The notes: a model not told the origin generated them from the letters alone. 55,166 nt of DNA from an uncultured Photobacterium sp. (GCF_947039875.1 NZ_CAMRAN010000026.1:1-55166); one strand, 5' to 3'; positions 44,970 through 53,378 are shown, numbered from the stretch's first letter. Numbers and translations are program-made.

Positions 44970-45030
44970 AAAAAGCCGTGTATGTTATATGATTTTTATA
45001 ATTAAAAGCATATAACATACACGGCTTTTT
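44970..45030. terminator. Long bidirectional terminator
   Basis: A perfect 22-bp inverted repeat (44970-44991 and 45009-45030) with a 17-bp AT loop, ends AAAAAGCCGTG... and ...CACGGCTTTTT. It lies between convergent genes; the stem is much longer than for the other terminators here. Confidence 0.9.
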
Positions 45031-45048
45031 TAGTCTCTCTATCAAAAA

Positions 45049-46467
45049 TTAGCTTTCTAGCACGATATGGCCAGTCGCTAGCATATAAATAGCAAATATA
45101 GCTAATATTACTAATAGCACTACAAAGATACGCTCTTTACCTACAAAGTAAGGTTGGTTGAGCTCTTTCTTTGCTTTAATAAAGAAATAAAGCCCCGGCA
45201 GATACAATAGAGATGCTAATAATAAGTGACTTAAACCCGATGCATAAAGTAACCAAATGCCGTAAATCGTTGCACCTAAGCCAATAAACAACAGCATGCC
45301 GCGATTTTTGTTTTTGATCGCTAGTTTTAGGGTATATGCAGCAACAAGGAAATAAGGCACTAAGATCATTTCAGATGCAATAATCAGTAGTGAATTATAA
45401 GTACCACCAGCGTAAATCACTGCAAATAATGAAATCTGAATACAAATAATAGTCAGGTTAAGCGCTTTAATCGATGTACCTGCGCTATTTTCTTTCGCAT
45501 AAGACTTTGGAAACATATTATTTTGTGCGGCAAGTAAAGGTGCTTCTGTTGCTAAAACAGTCCAACTTAAAAATGCACCACTTACGGAAACAAGTAAACC
45601 ACAACCAATAATAATTGAGCCCCATGGACCAATAACATGTTCTAGTATAATTGCCATTGATGGGTTTTGGAATTTCGCAAGTTCAGGGGTAGAAATAACA
45701 CCCATAGAAAGTAGGGTAACGAACACATAAATAACAAGTGCCGTTAGTAGACCTAGAATCGTTGCTCGACCAATGTCACGACGATTACGTGCACGAGAGG
45801 ATACGATAACCGCACCTTCTACACCAATAAACACCCATACAGTGATTAGCATGGTACCTTTAACTTGGCTTAGTAGGTCATGTTGAGGGCCGAATTCTAA
45901 ACCAGTAAAATCAAATGTAAATGTGTGCCATTTAAAGGCAATTAAGGTAACAAAGATAAACAGTACCAGTGGAATTAATTTAGCAACTGTCGTTATGGTA
46001 TTAATTGTTGCGGCGGTTTGTACCCCGCGTTTTACCGAAGCATATACAAGCCATAATAAAACCGAAGCCCCGACAATAGATTGCCATGTATTACCCATTC
46101 CAAAAATAACATGGTCGGGTTTGTCAAAGAACATGCCGAGAGTACTAAATACAATCACTAAGTAAGAAACGTTAGCGAGCATCGCACTTAGCCAATAACC
46201 CCATGCAGAACAAAAGCCAACAAAGTCACCAAAACCGGCTTGTGCGTAGCCAAAGACGCCACTATTAATATTGGGTTTTAATAATGATAAAATTTGAAAA
46301 GACATTGCAAGGAATATCATGCCAACACCCGTAATGGTCCAGCCGATCATGACGGCAGCAGGACTTGCAACAGCAGCCATATTTTGTGGCAAACTGAATA
46401 CTCCTGCACCTATCATTGAGCCGATTACAAATGCAGTTAATGCACCAAATCCGAGCTTATTATCCAT
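45049..46467 (-). CDS. APC family basic amino acid/polyamine antiporter
   Basis: A 472-aa, 12-TM permease of the amino acid-polyamine-organocation superfamily. The first helix signature GALTAFVIGSMIGAGVFSLPQNMA (residues 7-30) and the SGVFGYAQAGFGDFVGFCSAWGYW segment resemble the arginine/ornithine and AdiC-type exchangers. LITVWVFIGVEGAVIVSSRARNRRDIG near 205-231 is also typical of that group. The exchanged pair cannot be read. Biogenic-amine antiport is possible, but no matching decarboxylase is directly linked. Single gene. Confidence 0.88.
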   Translation of the reverse strand: MDNKLGFGALTAFVIGSMIGAGVFSLPQNMAAVASPAAVMIGWTITGVGMIFLAMSFQILSLLKPNINSGVFGYAQAGFGDFVGFCSAWGYWLSAMLANVSYLVIVFSTLGMFFDKPDHVIFGMGNTWQSIVGASVLLWLVYASVKRGVQTAATINTITTVAKLIPLVLFIFVTLIAFKWHTFTFDFTGLEFGPQHDLLSQVKGTMLITVWVFIGVEGAVIVSSRARNRRDIGRATILGLLTALVIYVFVTLLSMGVISTPELAKFQNPSMAIILEHVIGPWGSIIIGCGLLVSVSGAFLSWTVLATEAPLLAAQNNMFPKSYAKENSAGTSIKALNLTIICIQISLFAVIYAGGTYNSLLIIASEMILVPYFLVAAYTLKLAIKNKNRGMLLFIGLGATIYGIWLLYASGLSHLLLASLLYLPGLYFFIKAKKELNQPYFVGKERIFVVLLVILAIFAIYMLATGHIVLES

Positions 46468-46667
46468 TCTGAAACCTAGTATTTAAATTTGAATTTCCTT
46501 GATTATATGTGTTTTTATTATGCGTAAAAGCTATTTTTACTATTTTCAATAATTAATTAAATATAACTTTAAATAAAAATAAATTTTTTGTTTGTATATC
46601 ATTATTAACTTTATGTAATATTGTAAAGATTGCAACTTAACAATAACATTATCGTTTATAAATTAAC

Positions 46668-47138
46668 TCAATGGAATGTTAATTGTGCTTTAACATTTTG
46701 ATTTAGCACAAAAGCTAATGTTTTACTTTGTTCAGCTGCCGTTGTAATTAATGGGGTGTTAAAGGTTTCAATTTCACCTGTTACAATAACGGCAGAGCAG
46801 TTTCCCATCTCTAATGCTTTAACCATTAGTAAATGTTTACTTTGGTTTTTCATATTTTTAAGTAATAGCACTTTATTAATATCAATGCCTGCATTTATTA
46901 ATAAACGTTTATCTAATAACGCATCTTGCCCAATAAACATGATCCAGCGATTTTCTTGATTTGCTTGTTTTAGTAAGCGTAAGAAATAAGCTAATTGTGC
47001 TTGTTGCTGTTCGCTATAACTTACTTCAATTGGAACAATTCTTGTCGGAGATTGATAAATATCTACATGAGAATCCAATGTTGCTTTATAAACATCAGAA
47101 GCTGTAGTAGATCCTTGAGTATGCATTAATAATTTCAT
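46668..47138 (-). CDS. sulA: SOS cell division inhibitor SulA
   Basis: A 156-aa SulA-type protein that would bind FtsZ and block septation during DNA damage. The core QENRWIMFIGQDALLDKRLLINAGIDINKVLLLKNM ... LLMVKALEMGNCSAVIVTGE (about residues 76-140) follows the E. coli SulA pattern ([30 protein letters not shown] ... MVRALRTGNYSVVIGW). GGAGA ribosome binding site precedes the ATG at 47138. A perfect LexA box lies 34 bp upstream, which strongly supports both the call and SOS control. Confidence 0.88.
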   Translation of the reverse strand: MKLLMHTQGSTTASDVYKATLDSHVDIYQSPTRIVPIEVSYSEQQQAQLAYFLRLLKQANQENRWIMFIGQDALLDKRLLINAGIDINKVLLLKNMKNQSKHLLMVKALEMGNCSAVIVTGEIETFNTPLITTAAEQSKTLAFVLNQNVKAQLTFH

Positions 47139-47171
47139 GGTGCTATCTCCGACAGTGGTTATATATACATG

Positions 47172-47187
47172 CTGTATGTATATACAG
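47172..47187. promoter_or_regulatory. LexA (SOS) box of sulA
   Basis: CTGTATGTATATACAG, an exact match to the CTGT-N8-ACAG consensus with an AT-alternating centre, 34 bp before the sulA start. Confidence 0.93.
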
Positions 47188-47494
47188 TAGTTTTAATTGA
47201 ATTCGGATGCAAGCATTATTTATCGATATTTGATTGTTGAATATGAGTCTTAGAATCGATTCTCGCCGAGGGTGGGTGGCTTTAAGGTGCTGTTTTTAAA
47301 TGTTATATTCCTCTATTGGTATGTTGTAAAGTTACATTTATTAAGTGGGTTATTAGAAAATAATAAAGTTACATTACAAAAATATGTAGTATCTCACGTT
47401 CAAGCTATACAGTGGTTTTAGTATGTATTTGATGATTCAGACAGTACTTCGAATCGGTTTTTTATCAACGTGGCTTACTTATATTTAAGGTGAT

Positions 47495-47584
47495 ATGAAG
47501 AAGATAGGAGAAGTCTATGCCGTATTATTGCTGTTGTTATCGCAAGTAAAAGGAGGACAGGATGCTATCAGTTCCAGCATCTAA
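47495..47584 (+). CDS. Possible 29-aa peptide
   Basis: Small ORF with AAGGTGAT just before its ATG. The product starts MKKIGEVYAVLLLLLSQVKG, basic then hydrophobic, so it could be a membrane peptide or a leader. It overlaps the next small ORF in another frame. No family recognised, and it may not be real. Confidence 0.3.
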   Translation: MKKIGEVYAVLLLLLSQVKGGQDAISSSI

Positions 47585-47648
47585 AGACGCATTAGTGTTA
47601 GCTATTAATAATAGTTTTTCTAAATTAATGGGTTTTATCAATTGGTAG
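47562..47648 (+). CDS. Possible 28-aa peptide with strong ribosome binding site
   Basis: Small ORF beginning MLSVPASKDALVLAINNS and ending MGFINW. AAAAGGAGG stands at 47548-47556, one of the strongest ribosome binding sites in this window, correctly spaced from the ATG at 47562. The sequence could form an amphipathic helix. No family recognised. Reading could be coupled to the 29-aa ORF that overlaps it. Confidence 0.4.
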   Translation: MLSVPASKDALVLAINNSFSKLMGFINW

Positions 47649-47872
47649 GAGCGAGTCAGTCAGTCCACTAAACGTTGGATATTGAATTTAGTGAACGAAA
47701 TTAAAAGATAATATTAATATTGCCATGTATAAAGGCGGTATTAAGAATTTGATACACGAAAAGGTATCCGTAAGTTACCGTTAGTTTATGAAAAATAATA
47801 ATTATGTTTTAGCGTGCATCGTATTATTTTTAAATCGATATAATAAAAAAAACAATTAAATAAGGTAATACA

Positions 47873-48223
47873 ATGTTAAATAATCCAATGATTTCATTAA
47901 TGGTTAATTTCGTTGATTTACAATCAGAACAAAATATTCTACCAGTAAGAAAGTATATTACAGGTGATAGCTTATCTTATTTACCAAAAGTTGGTGATGT
48001 TCTATCTGTGGAGATTGATATTGATAGTCAGTTAGCAGTTTCTTTATCTATCAATGATTTATATTTCTTTAATGACACCCATGAACAAGCTCAAGTGCCT
48101 GCTAAATGTTATGTTGTAAAACAAATAACAACCAAGTTAATGGTTAATGACGCTTGTGATAACGTTGATTATTTATTAGAAGAAGTGTCTTTTGTTGTAG
48201 CAAGAGAAATGCTACTAAAATAA
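47873..48223 (+). CDS. Orphan 116-aa protein
   Basis: I do not recognise this protein. It is acidic, soluble and probably beta-rich: SLMVNFVDLQ, GDVLSVEIDIDSQLAVSLSINDLYFF, AKCYVVKQITTKL, LLEEVSFVVAREMLLK. No signal peptide. AAGGT ribosome binding site before ATG 47873, codon use like its neighbours, and a strong terminator after it, so the gene is probably real and monocistronic. Confidence 0.65.
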   Translation: MLNNPMISLMVNFVDLQSEQNILPVRKYITGDSLSYLPKVGDVLSVEIDIDSQLAVSLSINDLYFFNDTHEQAQVPAKCYVVKQITTKLMVNDACDNVDYLLEEVSFVVAREMLLK

Positions 48224-48300
48224 GTTTCCAATAAAGGATATGGTTATTATCAAGAAGAGATCATACTTTTTGAATGGTGATCAACTTAAGCTATTTATTA

Positions 48301-48341
48301 ACCAATGAGTAAATTATCAAAATTTACTCATTGGTATTTTT
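48301..48341 (+). terminator. Intrinsic terminator after the 116-aa gene
   Basis: ACCAATGAGTAAATT (48301-48315) pairs with AATTTACTCATTGGT (48321-48335), then ATTTTT. Confidence 0.9.
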
Positions 48342-48369
48342 ATAACACAACAAATAATGTGATGTGATT

Positions 48370-48981
48370 TTATAGTCTAAACAATTCAACGCGAAGGTGA
48401 CTTTCATCTTCATATGCAATTACAGATTGGAAATAACCACTTTGGTCAATTGCAGCAGAAAATATATCTTTATGTTCATTACTGCCAATGAATAAAATCT
48501 GAGTTGATTTGATCATTAGCCCATCATCATCAAAACTAGATGTTAAGTCTTCATCAACCACACACACTAATACTTTACCAAAGCGTGCTTTAAGGTTGAT
48601 ATTGTGTGCCAATGAATATTGCACTTGTGTATGCAATTGAGCTTCAATGTCTTCAATAAGATCAACAAAACGATAAAGGTCTGTTGAGCTAGTTTGTAAT
48701 ATCCGCTCACGATCATTATTAAGTATAGATTCTAGACATGCGCCAGTTTTTCTACCGCGCAATAACCAACTTTTGGTTGATTTCTTAACCGTACGATATC
48801 TATCATTCTTGATAATTTTCTTTAGGTACTGAACAAGTAGGTTGTTTTGCTCAGTCTGTGTTAGCCGCTTATCAAGTTTTTTGAATTCTAGATGCAATAA
48901 GGCATTCGTACTAATATCGAGTAGCTGTTGAGACTGGTTCATTGGTGTACCGAGTTGGAGCGGGTTTGATAATAATATCAT
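48370..48981 (-). CDS. Orphan 203-aa protein
   Basis: Not recognised. The N-terminal half is helical and basic (LEFKKLDKRLTQTEQNNLLVQYLKKIIKNDRYRTVKKSTKSWLLRGRKTGACLESI); the C-terminal half is acidic and probably alpha/beta (FGKVLVCVVDEDLTSSFDDDGLMIKSTQILFIGSN). No signal or TM segment. Start uncertain: ATG 48981, or ATG 48942 (MNQSQQLLDIS), neither with a good ribosome binding site. Stands alone between a convergent orphan and the decarboxylase. Confidence 0.6.
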   Translation of the reverse strand: MILLSNPLQLGTPMNQSQQLLDISTNALLHLEFKKLDKRLTQTEQNNLLVQYLKKIIKNDRYRTVKKSTKSWLLRGRKTGACLESILNNDRERILQTSSTDLYRFVDLIEDIEAQLHTQVQYSLAHNINLKARFGKVLVCVVDEDLTSSFDDDGLMIKSTQILFIGSNEHKDIFSAAIDQSGYFQSVIAYEDESHLRVELFRL

Positions 48982-49179
48982 ATTATTACTGATGTAAGAT
49001 AATAGATAAATGCGTTAATTGTAAATTATAGAAATTAGCACAATCATTTTTTTTATTGTGTAATATTACACCTTTTAATCCAATTAAGCATATTTAGTTT
49101 TACTAATAGACCTTAGTGACATGTTACGTGTTTATTGGCTTTTTTATTAAAGCGGGCTTGGTTTGGCAGGTTAAAGCAT

Positions 49180-49206
49180 AAAAAAGCAGCCAAGAGAGGC
49201 TGCTTT
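49180..49206 (-). terminator. Intrinsic terminator of the decarboxylase gene
   Basis: AAAGCAGCC (49183-49191) pairs with GGCTGCTTT (49198-49206). The T-run is on the minus-strand side, just past the stop of the decarboxylase gene. Confidence 0.88.
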
Positions 49207-49228
49207 AGTATTTGTCTTATCAGCAGTA

Positions 49229-50590
49229 CTATTTATTCTTTACTGTCGCAATACGAGAACATACTGGAATGTTGCTTGCATCAAGACCTGGTGCTGTATT
49301 GTGGAAATCAAACTCTAGCTCTACTTCTGGTTTGAAGATTAGGCAGTGTGTAGAACCACCAAAGTGGAACATACCAAGTTCATCACCTTTATTAATATGT
49401 TGGCCTTCTTCAACAGTCACAGCACAAGAAGACACTTCAGCCATACCAATAGCAATAAAGCACATTAAGCCAATGTTAGGGTTATCTGATTCAATAAAGA
49501 TAACAGCACGTGTCGCAACCGCAGTTAAGAATGGTTGTGAATTGTTAGGCGCACTATCGTCGGCACCGTCTGGGTTATTAAAGCCTTGGTAACGGTTACC
49601 TAAGTAATATGAGCCGTTAACCATGTAAGTCTTTTTAACAGTACCCGTTACTGGACTGTTCCAGCGGTGGTAGCTTAATGCACTAAGGAATGCTTGATAA
49701 ACTGTACCGCCAACAAATTGTTCAGCTAGTGGATCAAAATCCATCATGTTTTCTAATGAATAGGGTTGACCTTTAAGCCAGAAATTTGAAGATTTAGCGA
49801 CGTTGGTAACAACCTGTAATGGTGCTGACTCACAGGCGTTAGCAATAACATCATCACCTTCAGCAATAGGTCTTACGCCGTCTTTAAATGTACGAGTAAA
49901 GAAGTCATCCCATGATTTAAAACCATAGTGTTGATCTGTTGGATCACAGTTAAAGAAATGCTCAAACGGCTTATCATGATTTTCTGAATCACTGGCTTCT
50001 GCCTGACAAGCGACAGTGACCATTTCTTTTTGGGCGTTATCACTTAACCAACCAAAGACTTTTGGTGTGCGATCTGGATGGTTTTCAATTAATACTGAGC
50101 GTGATGCTGGAGATGAAAGGTATAAACTCCAGTAAGTCAGAATTTTCTTAAATTGTTGGTTAACAAGTTCGTTTGCAAAGAACGCATAACCTGAATCTGT
50201 TGCCATTGGCCAATCAAGTAGCGCATTAATAGGGAAACCAATTAAACCACATGGTTCAAGTGCGCCTGTTTTAGGATCTAAAAACTCAGTGCACTCTGGT
50301 GCTTGCGTCATTATATGATTCAGTAAAACTAAAAATTCATCAAAGTCATTCACCTCTGGTGTTTCTAAAGGCGTTAATTTTTTGTGGCTTTTAGCTTCAC
50401 TAAACATATCTTGTGAAAGGCGTAGTAGCGTAGGGTCATTCTCTACCAATTCTTTAAAATCGATAATAGGCTGAGCAATAGTATTAGATGTTAAATGCGT
50501 ACGAGTTTTTAAATCTTTAATCCAAGCTGCAACATGGGCTTTATTTTTAGGAAGCCAATTGCCTTTTAATAGAGGGTATGTCTGATTCAT
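49229..50590 (-). CDS. PsiD-like pyruvoyl decarboxylase (phosphatidylserine decarboxylase family)
   Basis: A 453-aa protein of the phosphatidylserine decarboxylase family with an extra N-terminal PSDC-type domain (about 25-170). The catalytic half contains YGFKSWDDFFTRTFKDGVRPI, FVGGTVYQAFLSALSYHRWNSPVTG and the self-cleavage motif GMFHFGGSTHCLIF; Ser413 would become the pyruvoyl group and leave a 41-residue alpha chain. The layout and the GGST motif match fungal L-tryptophan decarboxylase PsiD (about 440 aa) better than housekeeping PSD, which has no such extension and is membrane-bound. The likely substrate is an aromatic or other amino acid. Single gene with its own terminator. Confidence 0.83.
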   Translation of the reverse strand: MNQTYPLLKGNWLPKNKAHVAAWIKDLKTRTHLTSNTIAQPIIDFKELVENDPTLLRLSQDMFSEAKSHKKLTPLETPEVNDFDEFLVLLNHIMTQAPECTEFLDPKTGALEPCGLIGFPINALLDWPMATDSGYAFFANELVNQQFKKILTYWSLYLSSPASRSVLIENHPDRTPKVFGWLSDNAQKEMVTVACQAEASDSENHDKPFEHFFNCDPTDQHYGFKSWDDFFTRTFKDGVRPIAEGDDVIANACESAPLQVVTNVAKSSNFWLKGQPYSLENMMDFDPLAEQFVGGTVYQAFLSALSYHRWNSPVTGTVKKTYMVNGSYYLGNRYQGFNNPDGADDSAPNNSQPFLTAVATRAVIFIESDNPNIGLMCFIAIGMAEVSSCAVTVEEGQHINKGDELGMFHFGGSTHCLIFKPEVELEFDFHNTAPGLDASNIPVCSRIATVKNK

Positions 50591-51078
50591 AATTCTATAC
50601 CAAATGATAATTTAAATTTAAAAACGCTAAAGCATAAATCACATATTAAATATATATGATGCAATCACATTAGCCGTACTATCTATTTAAGTCATTATCT
50701 AAAACCTAAAGATTAAAACTCAAATTTACGTAATCAATTATTATAAATAGGTAATTAAATAAGATTTAAACATTAGTGAGATAAAACATAGACCAGATCA
50801 ATCATTTAGATCTAATTTTATTTAAATATTTTTTTTCGGAAAAACCAAGGAGATAGAAAGATAGATAAATGGTGTTTTTAATGAACAGTTATTTTTATTT
50901 GTGATTGTTTTTTACACTATTTGTGATTGTTTGTAGTTGATTTAACAGGTTTTATTAAATATATGTTCAATAGCCATGATTTGGAAATGTGATCTATGTC
51001 ACGTTTTGTTTTTTAATTTAGGTTCATCTTAATAGTACAAACAATAAATAACTTAATAAATTATTGGTGGATAAAAAA
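50591..51078. promoter_or_regulatory. Spacer between decarboxylase and hibernation factor genes
   Basis: About 490 bp, very AT-rich, without an ORF. It contains the divergent promoters and, at 50985-51006, a strong CRP site. Nothing else recognised. Confidence 0.5.
50985..51006. promoter_or_regulatory. CRP binding site upstream of the hibernation factor gene
   Basis: TGTGA-TCTATG-TCACG with flanking AAA and TTT; 19 of 22 positions match the ideal AAATGTGATCTAGATCACATTT. The centre lies about 83 bp before the ATG, suited to activation of a promoter starting near 51030-51060. Confidence 0.82.
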
Positions 51079-51468
51079 ATGACTTTAAAAGTAACTGCTA
51101 AAGGTTTTGAATTACCTGACTACATGGAAGCTCATATTGAATCTGAGTTTGCTAAATTTGATAAATTCCAAGTGGCTTTCCATAGCCGTAATGTATTTAT
51201 GAAGCTAGAACCAGGCCGTCAATTTATTGTCGAGATTGCGGTTAAGACTAGCGTAGGTGATATTGAAGCATCTGCTGATGAAAAAGAATTAAGTGAAGCA
51301 CTAAGCGCTGCATTTGCTCGTTTAGAACGCCAAATCATCAAGAAAAAAGAGAAGCCACTTGCTCACCGTTCTGAATTAAATGAACGTGACAAAGAAAACT
51401 TCCTTAAAGAAGAAGAAGCGTCAGCAGAAGCTGCTGCCGATGTAGTTATTGCTGAAAACGAAAAATAA
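51079..51468 (+). CDS. HPF/RaiA family ribosome hibernation factor
   Basis: A 129-aa short-type ribosome-associated inhibitor with the beta-alpha-beta-beta-beta-alpha core: MTLKVTAKGFELPDYMEAHIESEFAKFDKF ... DIEASADEKELSEALSAAFARLERQIIKKKEK. These proteins bind the 30S decoding site in stationary phase. The C-terminal tail is highly acidic, as in RaiA, and longer than in Hpf. ATG 51079 has GGTGG upstream and is preferred over TTG 51064. A near-ideal CRP site lies upstream, so expression probably rises with cAMP. Ends at a strong terminator. Confidence 0.9.
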   Translation: MTLKVTAKGFELPDYMEAHIESEFAKFDKFQVAFHSRNVFMKLEPGRQFIVEIAVKTSVGDIEASADEKELSEALSAAFARLERQIIKKKEKPLAHRSELNERDKENFLKEEEASAEAAADVVIAENEK

Positions 51469-51536
51469 TAGCGCTTTAACGTGCTGTGTTATAACAATAC
51501 GGCACAGTAATATTATTATTAGTTAAGCAAATGAAG

Positions 51537-51569
51537 CCTCGATCAAGTTATATTGATCGAGGTTTTTTT
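51537..51569. terminator. Intrinsic terminator after the hibernation factor gene
   Basis: CCTCGATCA (51537-51545) pairs with TGATCGAGG (51554-51562), then seven T residues. Convergent with the methyltransferase gene. Confidence 0.92.
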
Positions 51570-52341
51570 ATGCGGCTTGTTGATTGATGATGACGTTTTC
51601 TTTTTTAACACACACAAAAATAGCATTACCAGAACGGCCATTCCAAGGCACTATTTTGTCGTAGCTATGTTCAAACATGGTCACATCAAAAAAGGGTGCT
51701 AATAACTGCTGTAATTGAGCATAGTTGATTGCCACCATTGGGTGATTATCACGCCAAGATTGCGTTACATTGTCACTTGTTTTTTCAATGTGAAGTTGTA
51801 ATTGTTGATGCTCTCCTTCACCACAGTAATTCCAGCCTGATTGAAACATAAAATGGCTGTCTCCAAATTCAGTTGTATGGCGAACAAAAGAGTTGTTATC
51901 GATTTTATCTTTATCAACGGCATTGAAACAAAAAACACCATCTTGAGCTAAGGCATTATATGCACTTTCAATACATTGCATCAGCTTTTCAATATTGGCG
52001 TTGTAATGCAGCGAATATAAGAAACAAGTAATTAAGTCTAATGGAGCATCAACAGTAAAGTTACACATATCGTGCTGAACAAATGTTGCTTGAGGACAAC
52101 GCTGTTGAGCAATGTTCAGCATTGGTTGATTAATATCTAAGCCACTTGCTTGATAACCATAACCAATAAAATGTTCAACATGAGGACCAGTACCACAAGC
52201 AAGATCAAGGTAACGTGTGCCTTGATTGCCAAATAGCTGGTGGAGTCTACGGACACAATTACTTTGTTCTTGGTAATCAATATCAGCACACATTAAATCA
52301 TAGTAGCCAGACAAATCAGTGTATAAAGCGTTATAAGACAT
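51568..52341 (-). CDS. Class I SAM-dependent methyltransferase
   Basis: A 257-aa methyltransferase with motif I YLDLACGTGPHVEHF near 44-58, motif II-type GLDINQPMLNIAQ, QHDMCNF after it, and motif III-type DLITCFLYSLHYN. The C-terminal beta half (QLQLHIEKTSDNVTQSWRDNHPMVAINYAQLQQLL) carries a substrate lid as in small-molecule methyltransferases. Substrate unknown. Start MSYNALYTDLSGYYDLMCADIDY is the usual beginning of this group. Single gene. Confidence 0.88.
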   Translation of the reverse strand: MSYNALYTDLSGYYDLMCADIDYQEQSNCVRRLHQLFGNQGTRYLDLACGTGPHVEHFIGYGYQASGLDINQPMLNIAQQRCPQATFVQHDMCNFTVDAPLDLITCFLYSLHYNANIEKLMQCIESAYNALAQDGVFCFNAVDKDKIDNNSFVRHTTEFGDSHFMFQSGWNYCGEGEHQQLQLHIEKTSDNVTQSWRDNHPMVAINYAQLQQLLAPFFDVTMFEHSYDKIVPWNGRSGNAIFVCVKKENVIINQQAA

Positions 52342-52688
52342 TATTAACCTAATGATTATAAAGAGATTATCTTGGTTATGGTAATTGCAGTATTACCAAA
52401 GTTGCGCGATATTAGCCTAGCTTTATTATTGCGACAAACAATATTTTGTAAATTAATAAAATTATTGAGATAGATCGCATTTTATTCTGTGTGGGTATAT
52501 TTAGATGGGTGGAAAATTAAGTGTTCGAGATTAATGCAGCAGGGTACTGTTTAAGTGCTGTGTGATGTAAGTAAATATGAATAATCGTTATCATAAAGGT
52601 TTCATAGTGAGAGATTAAATATCCGTCTAACAGTTGCTTATTGCTGACGGACAAGGATAATAATCGCTTTATAAATAGCGATGTTTTT
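52342..52688. promoter_or_regulatory. Spacer between methyltransferase and RsuA-type genes
   Basis: About 350 bp without an ORF. A Fur-like dyad (ATGAATAATCGTTATCAT region, 14 of 19 positions to consensus) lies at 52574-52592, about 100 bp before the pseudouridine synthase start. No clear -10/-35 pair. Confidence 0.35.
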
Positions 52689-53378
52689 ATGCGTCTTGAT
52701 AAATTTATTTGTAAAAGTACAGCATTGACGAAAGCACAAGCTATTGCTCATATTGAAGAGGGTGATATTAAGGTTAACGGCAACGTGATCTCTGATATTT
52801 CATCTCAAGTTCATGAAAATAATGAAGTAATATTTTCAGGTAAGCAACTTTTCCCTCGCCCATTTCGTTATCTATTAATGAATAAACCTGCGCAAACAAT
52901 TTGTTCTAATATTGACGAAGTTTACCCATCACTTTTCAATTATATTGATATAGAACGACCACAAGAACTGCATATTGTGGGGCGATTAGATGCAGATACC
53001 ACAGGATTAGTCTTGATTACTGATGATGGTCGATGGTCATTTAATATTACTTCGCCTAATAAATTATGCCCAAAAGTGTATCGCGTACACCTTCGGAAAT
53101 CGATAGATATAAGTGCCAAGACATTGTTTGCTAAAGGAATTAAGTTGCAAGGTGAACCGCAGTTAACTGCGCCAGCAATATTAACTATCGTTGATGATAA
53201 ACAAGTGCTATTAACGATCACTGAAGGTAAATTTCATCAAGTGAAACGCATGTTTGCCAGTATTGGTAACAAAGTGGTAGGTTTGCATCGTGAGAGCATT
53301 GGTTGCGTAACGTTAGATGTTGATGAAGGTCAATGGCGTTATTTAACGGTTGATGAAATTAACGATCTCAACCCATAA
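52689..53378 (+). CDS. RsuA-family pseudouridine synthase paralogue
   Basis: A 229-aa protein with the same plan as rsuA at 6283: S4 domain at 1-55 (MRLDKFICKSTALTKAQAIAHI), catalytic GRLDADTTG at 98-106 with Asp101, and HQVKRMFASIGNKVVGLHRESIG near 190-212. It therefore should isomerise a uridine in rRNA, but the target need not be U516. The S4 sequence is clearly diverged from the first copy. ATG 52689 is chosen because it gives the family start; the upstream 16 residues from 52641 do not fit. A Fur-like dyad precedes the gene. Confidence 0.88.
   Translation: MRLDKFICKSTALTKAQAIAHIEEGDIKVNGNVISDISSQVHENNEVIFSGKQLFPRPFRYLLMNKPAQTICSNIDEVYPSLFNYIDIERPQELHIVGRLDADTTGLVLITDDGRWSFNITSPNKLCPKVYRVHLRKSIDISAKTLFAKGIKLQGEPQLTAPAILTIVDDKQVLLTITEGKFHQVKRMFASIGNKVVGLHRESIGCVTLDVDEGQWRYLTVDEINDLNP

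Larger units (their letters stand above)
47188..47872. other. Long stretch with only small ORFs
   Basis: About 685 bp without a conventional gene. It holds a 12-bp palindrome AGAATCGATTCT at 47252-47263, two small overlapping ORFs with good ribosome binding sites (47495-47584, 47562-47648), and an inverted repeat CACTAAA/TTTAGTG at 47666-47693. Otherwise I see nothing I can name. Confidence 0.4.

Noticed and set aside
45049..50590. Histamine or other amine operon formed by the APC permease and decarboxylase
   Set aside because: sulA and two orphan genes, several terminators and more than 2.7 kb separate them; a functional link is speculation.
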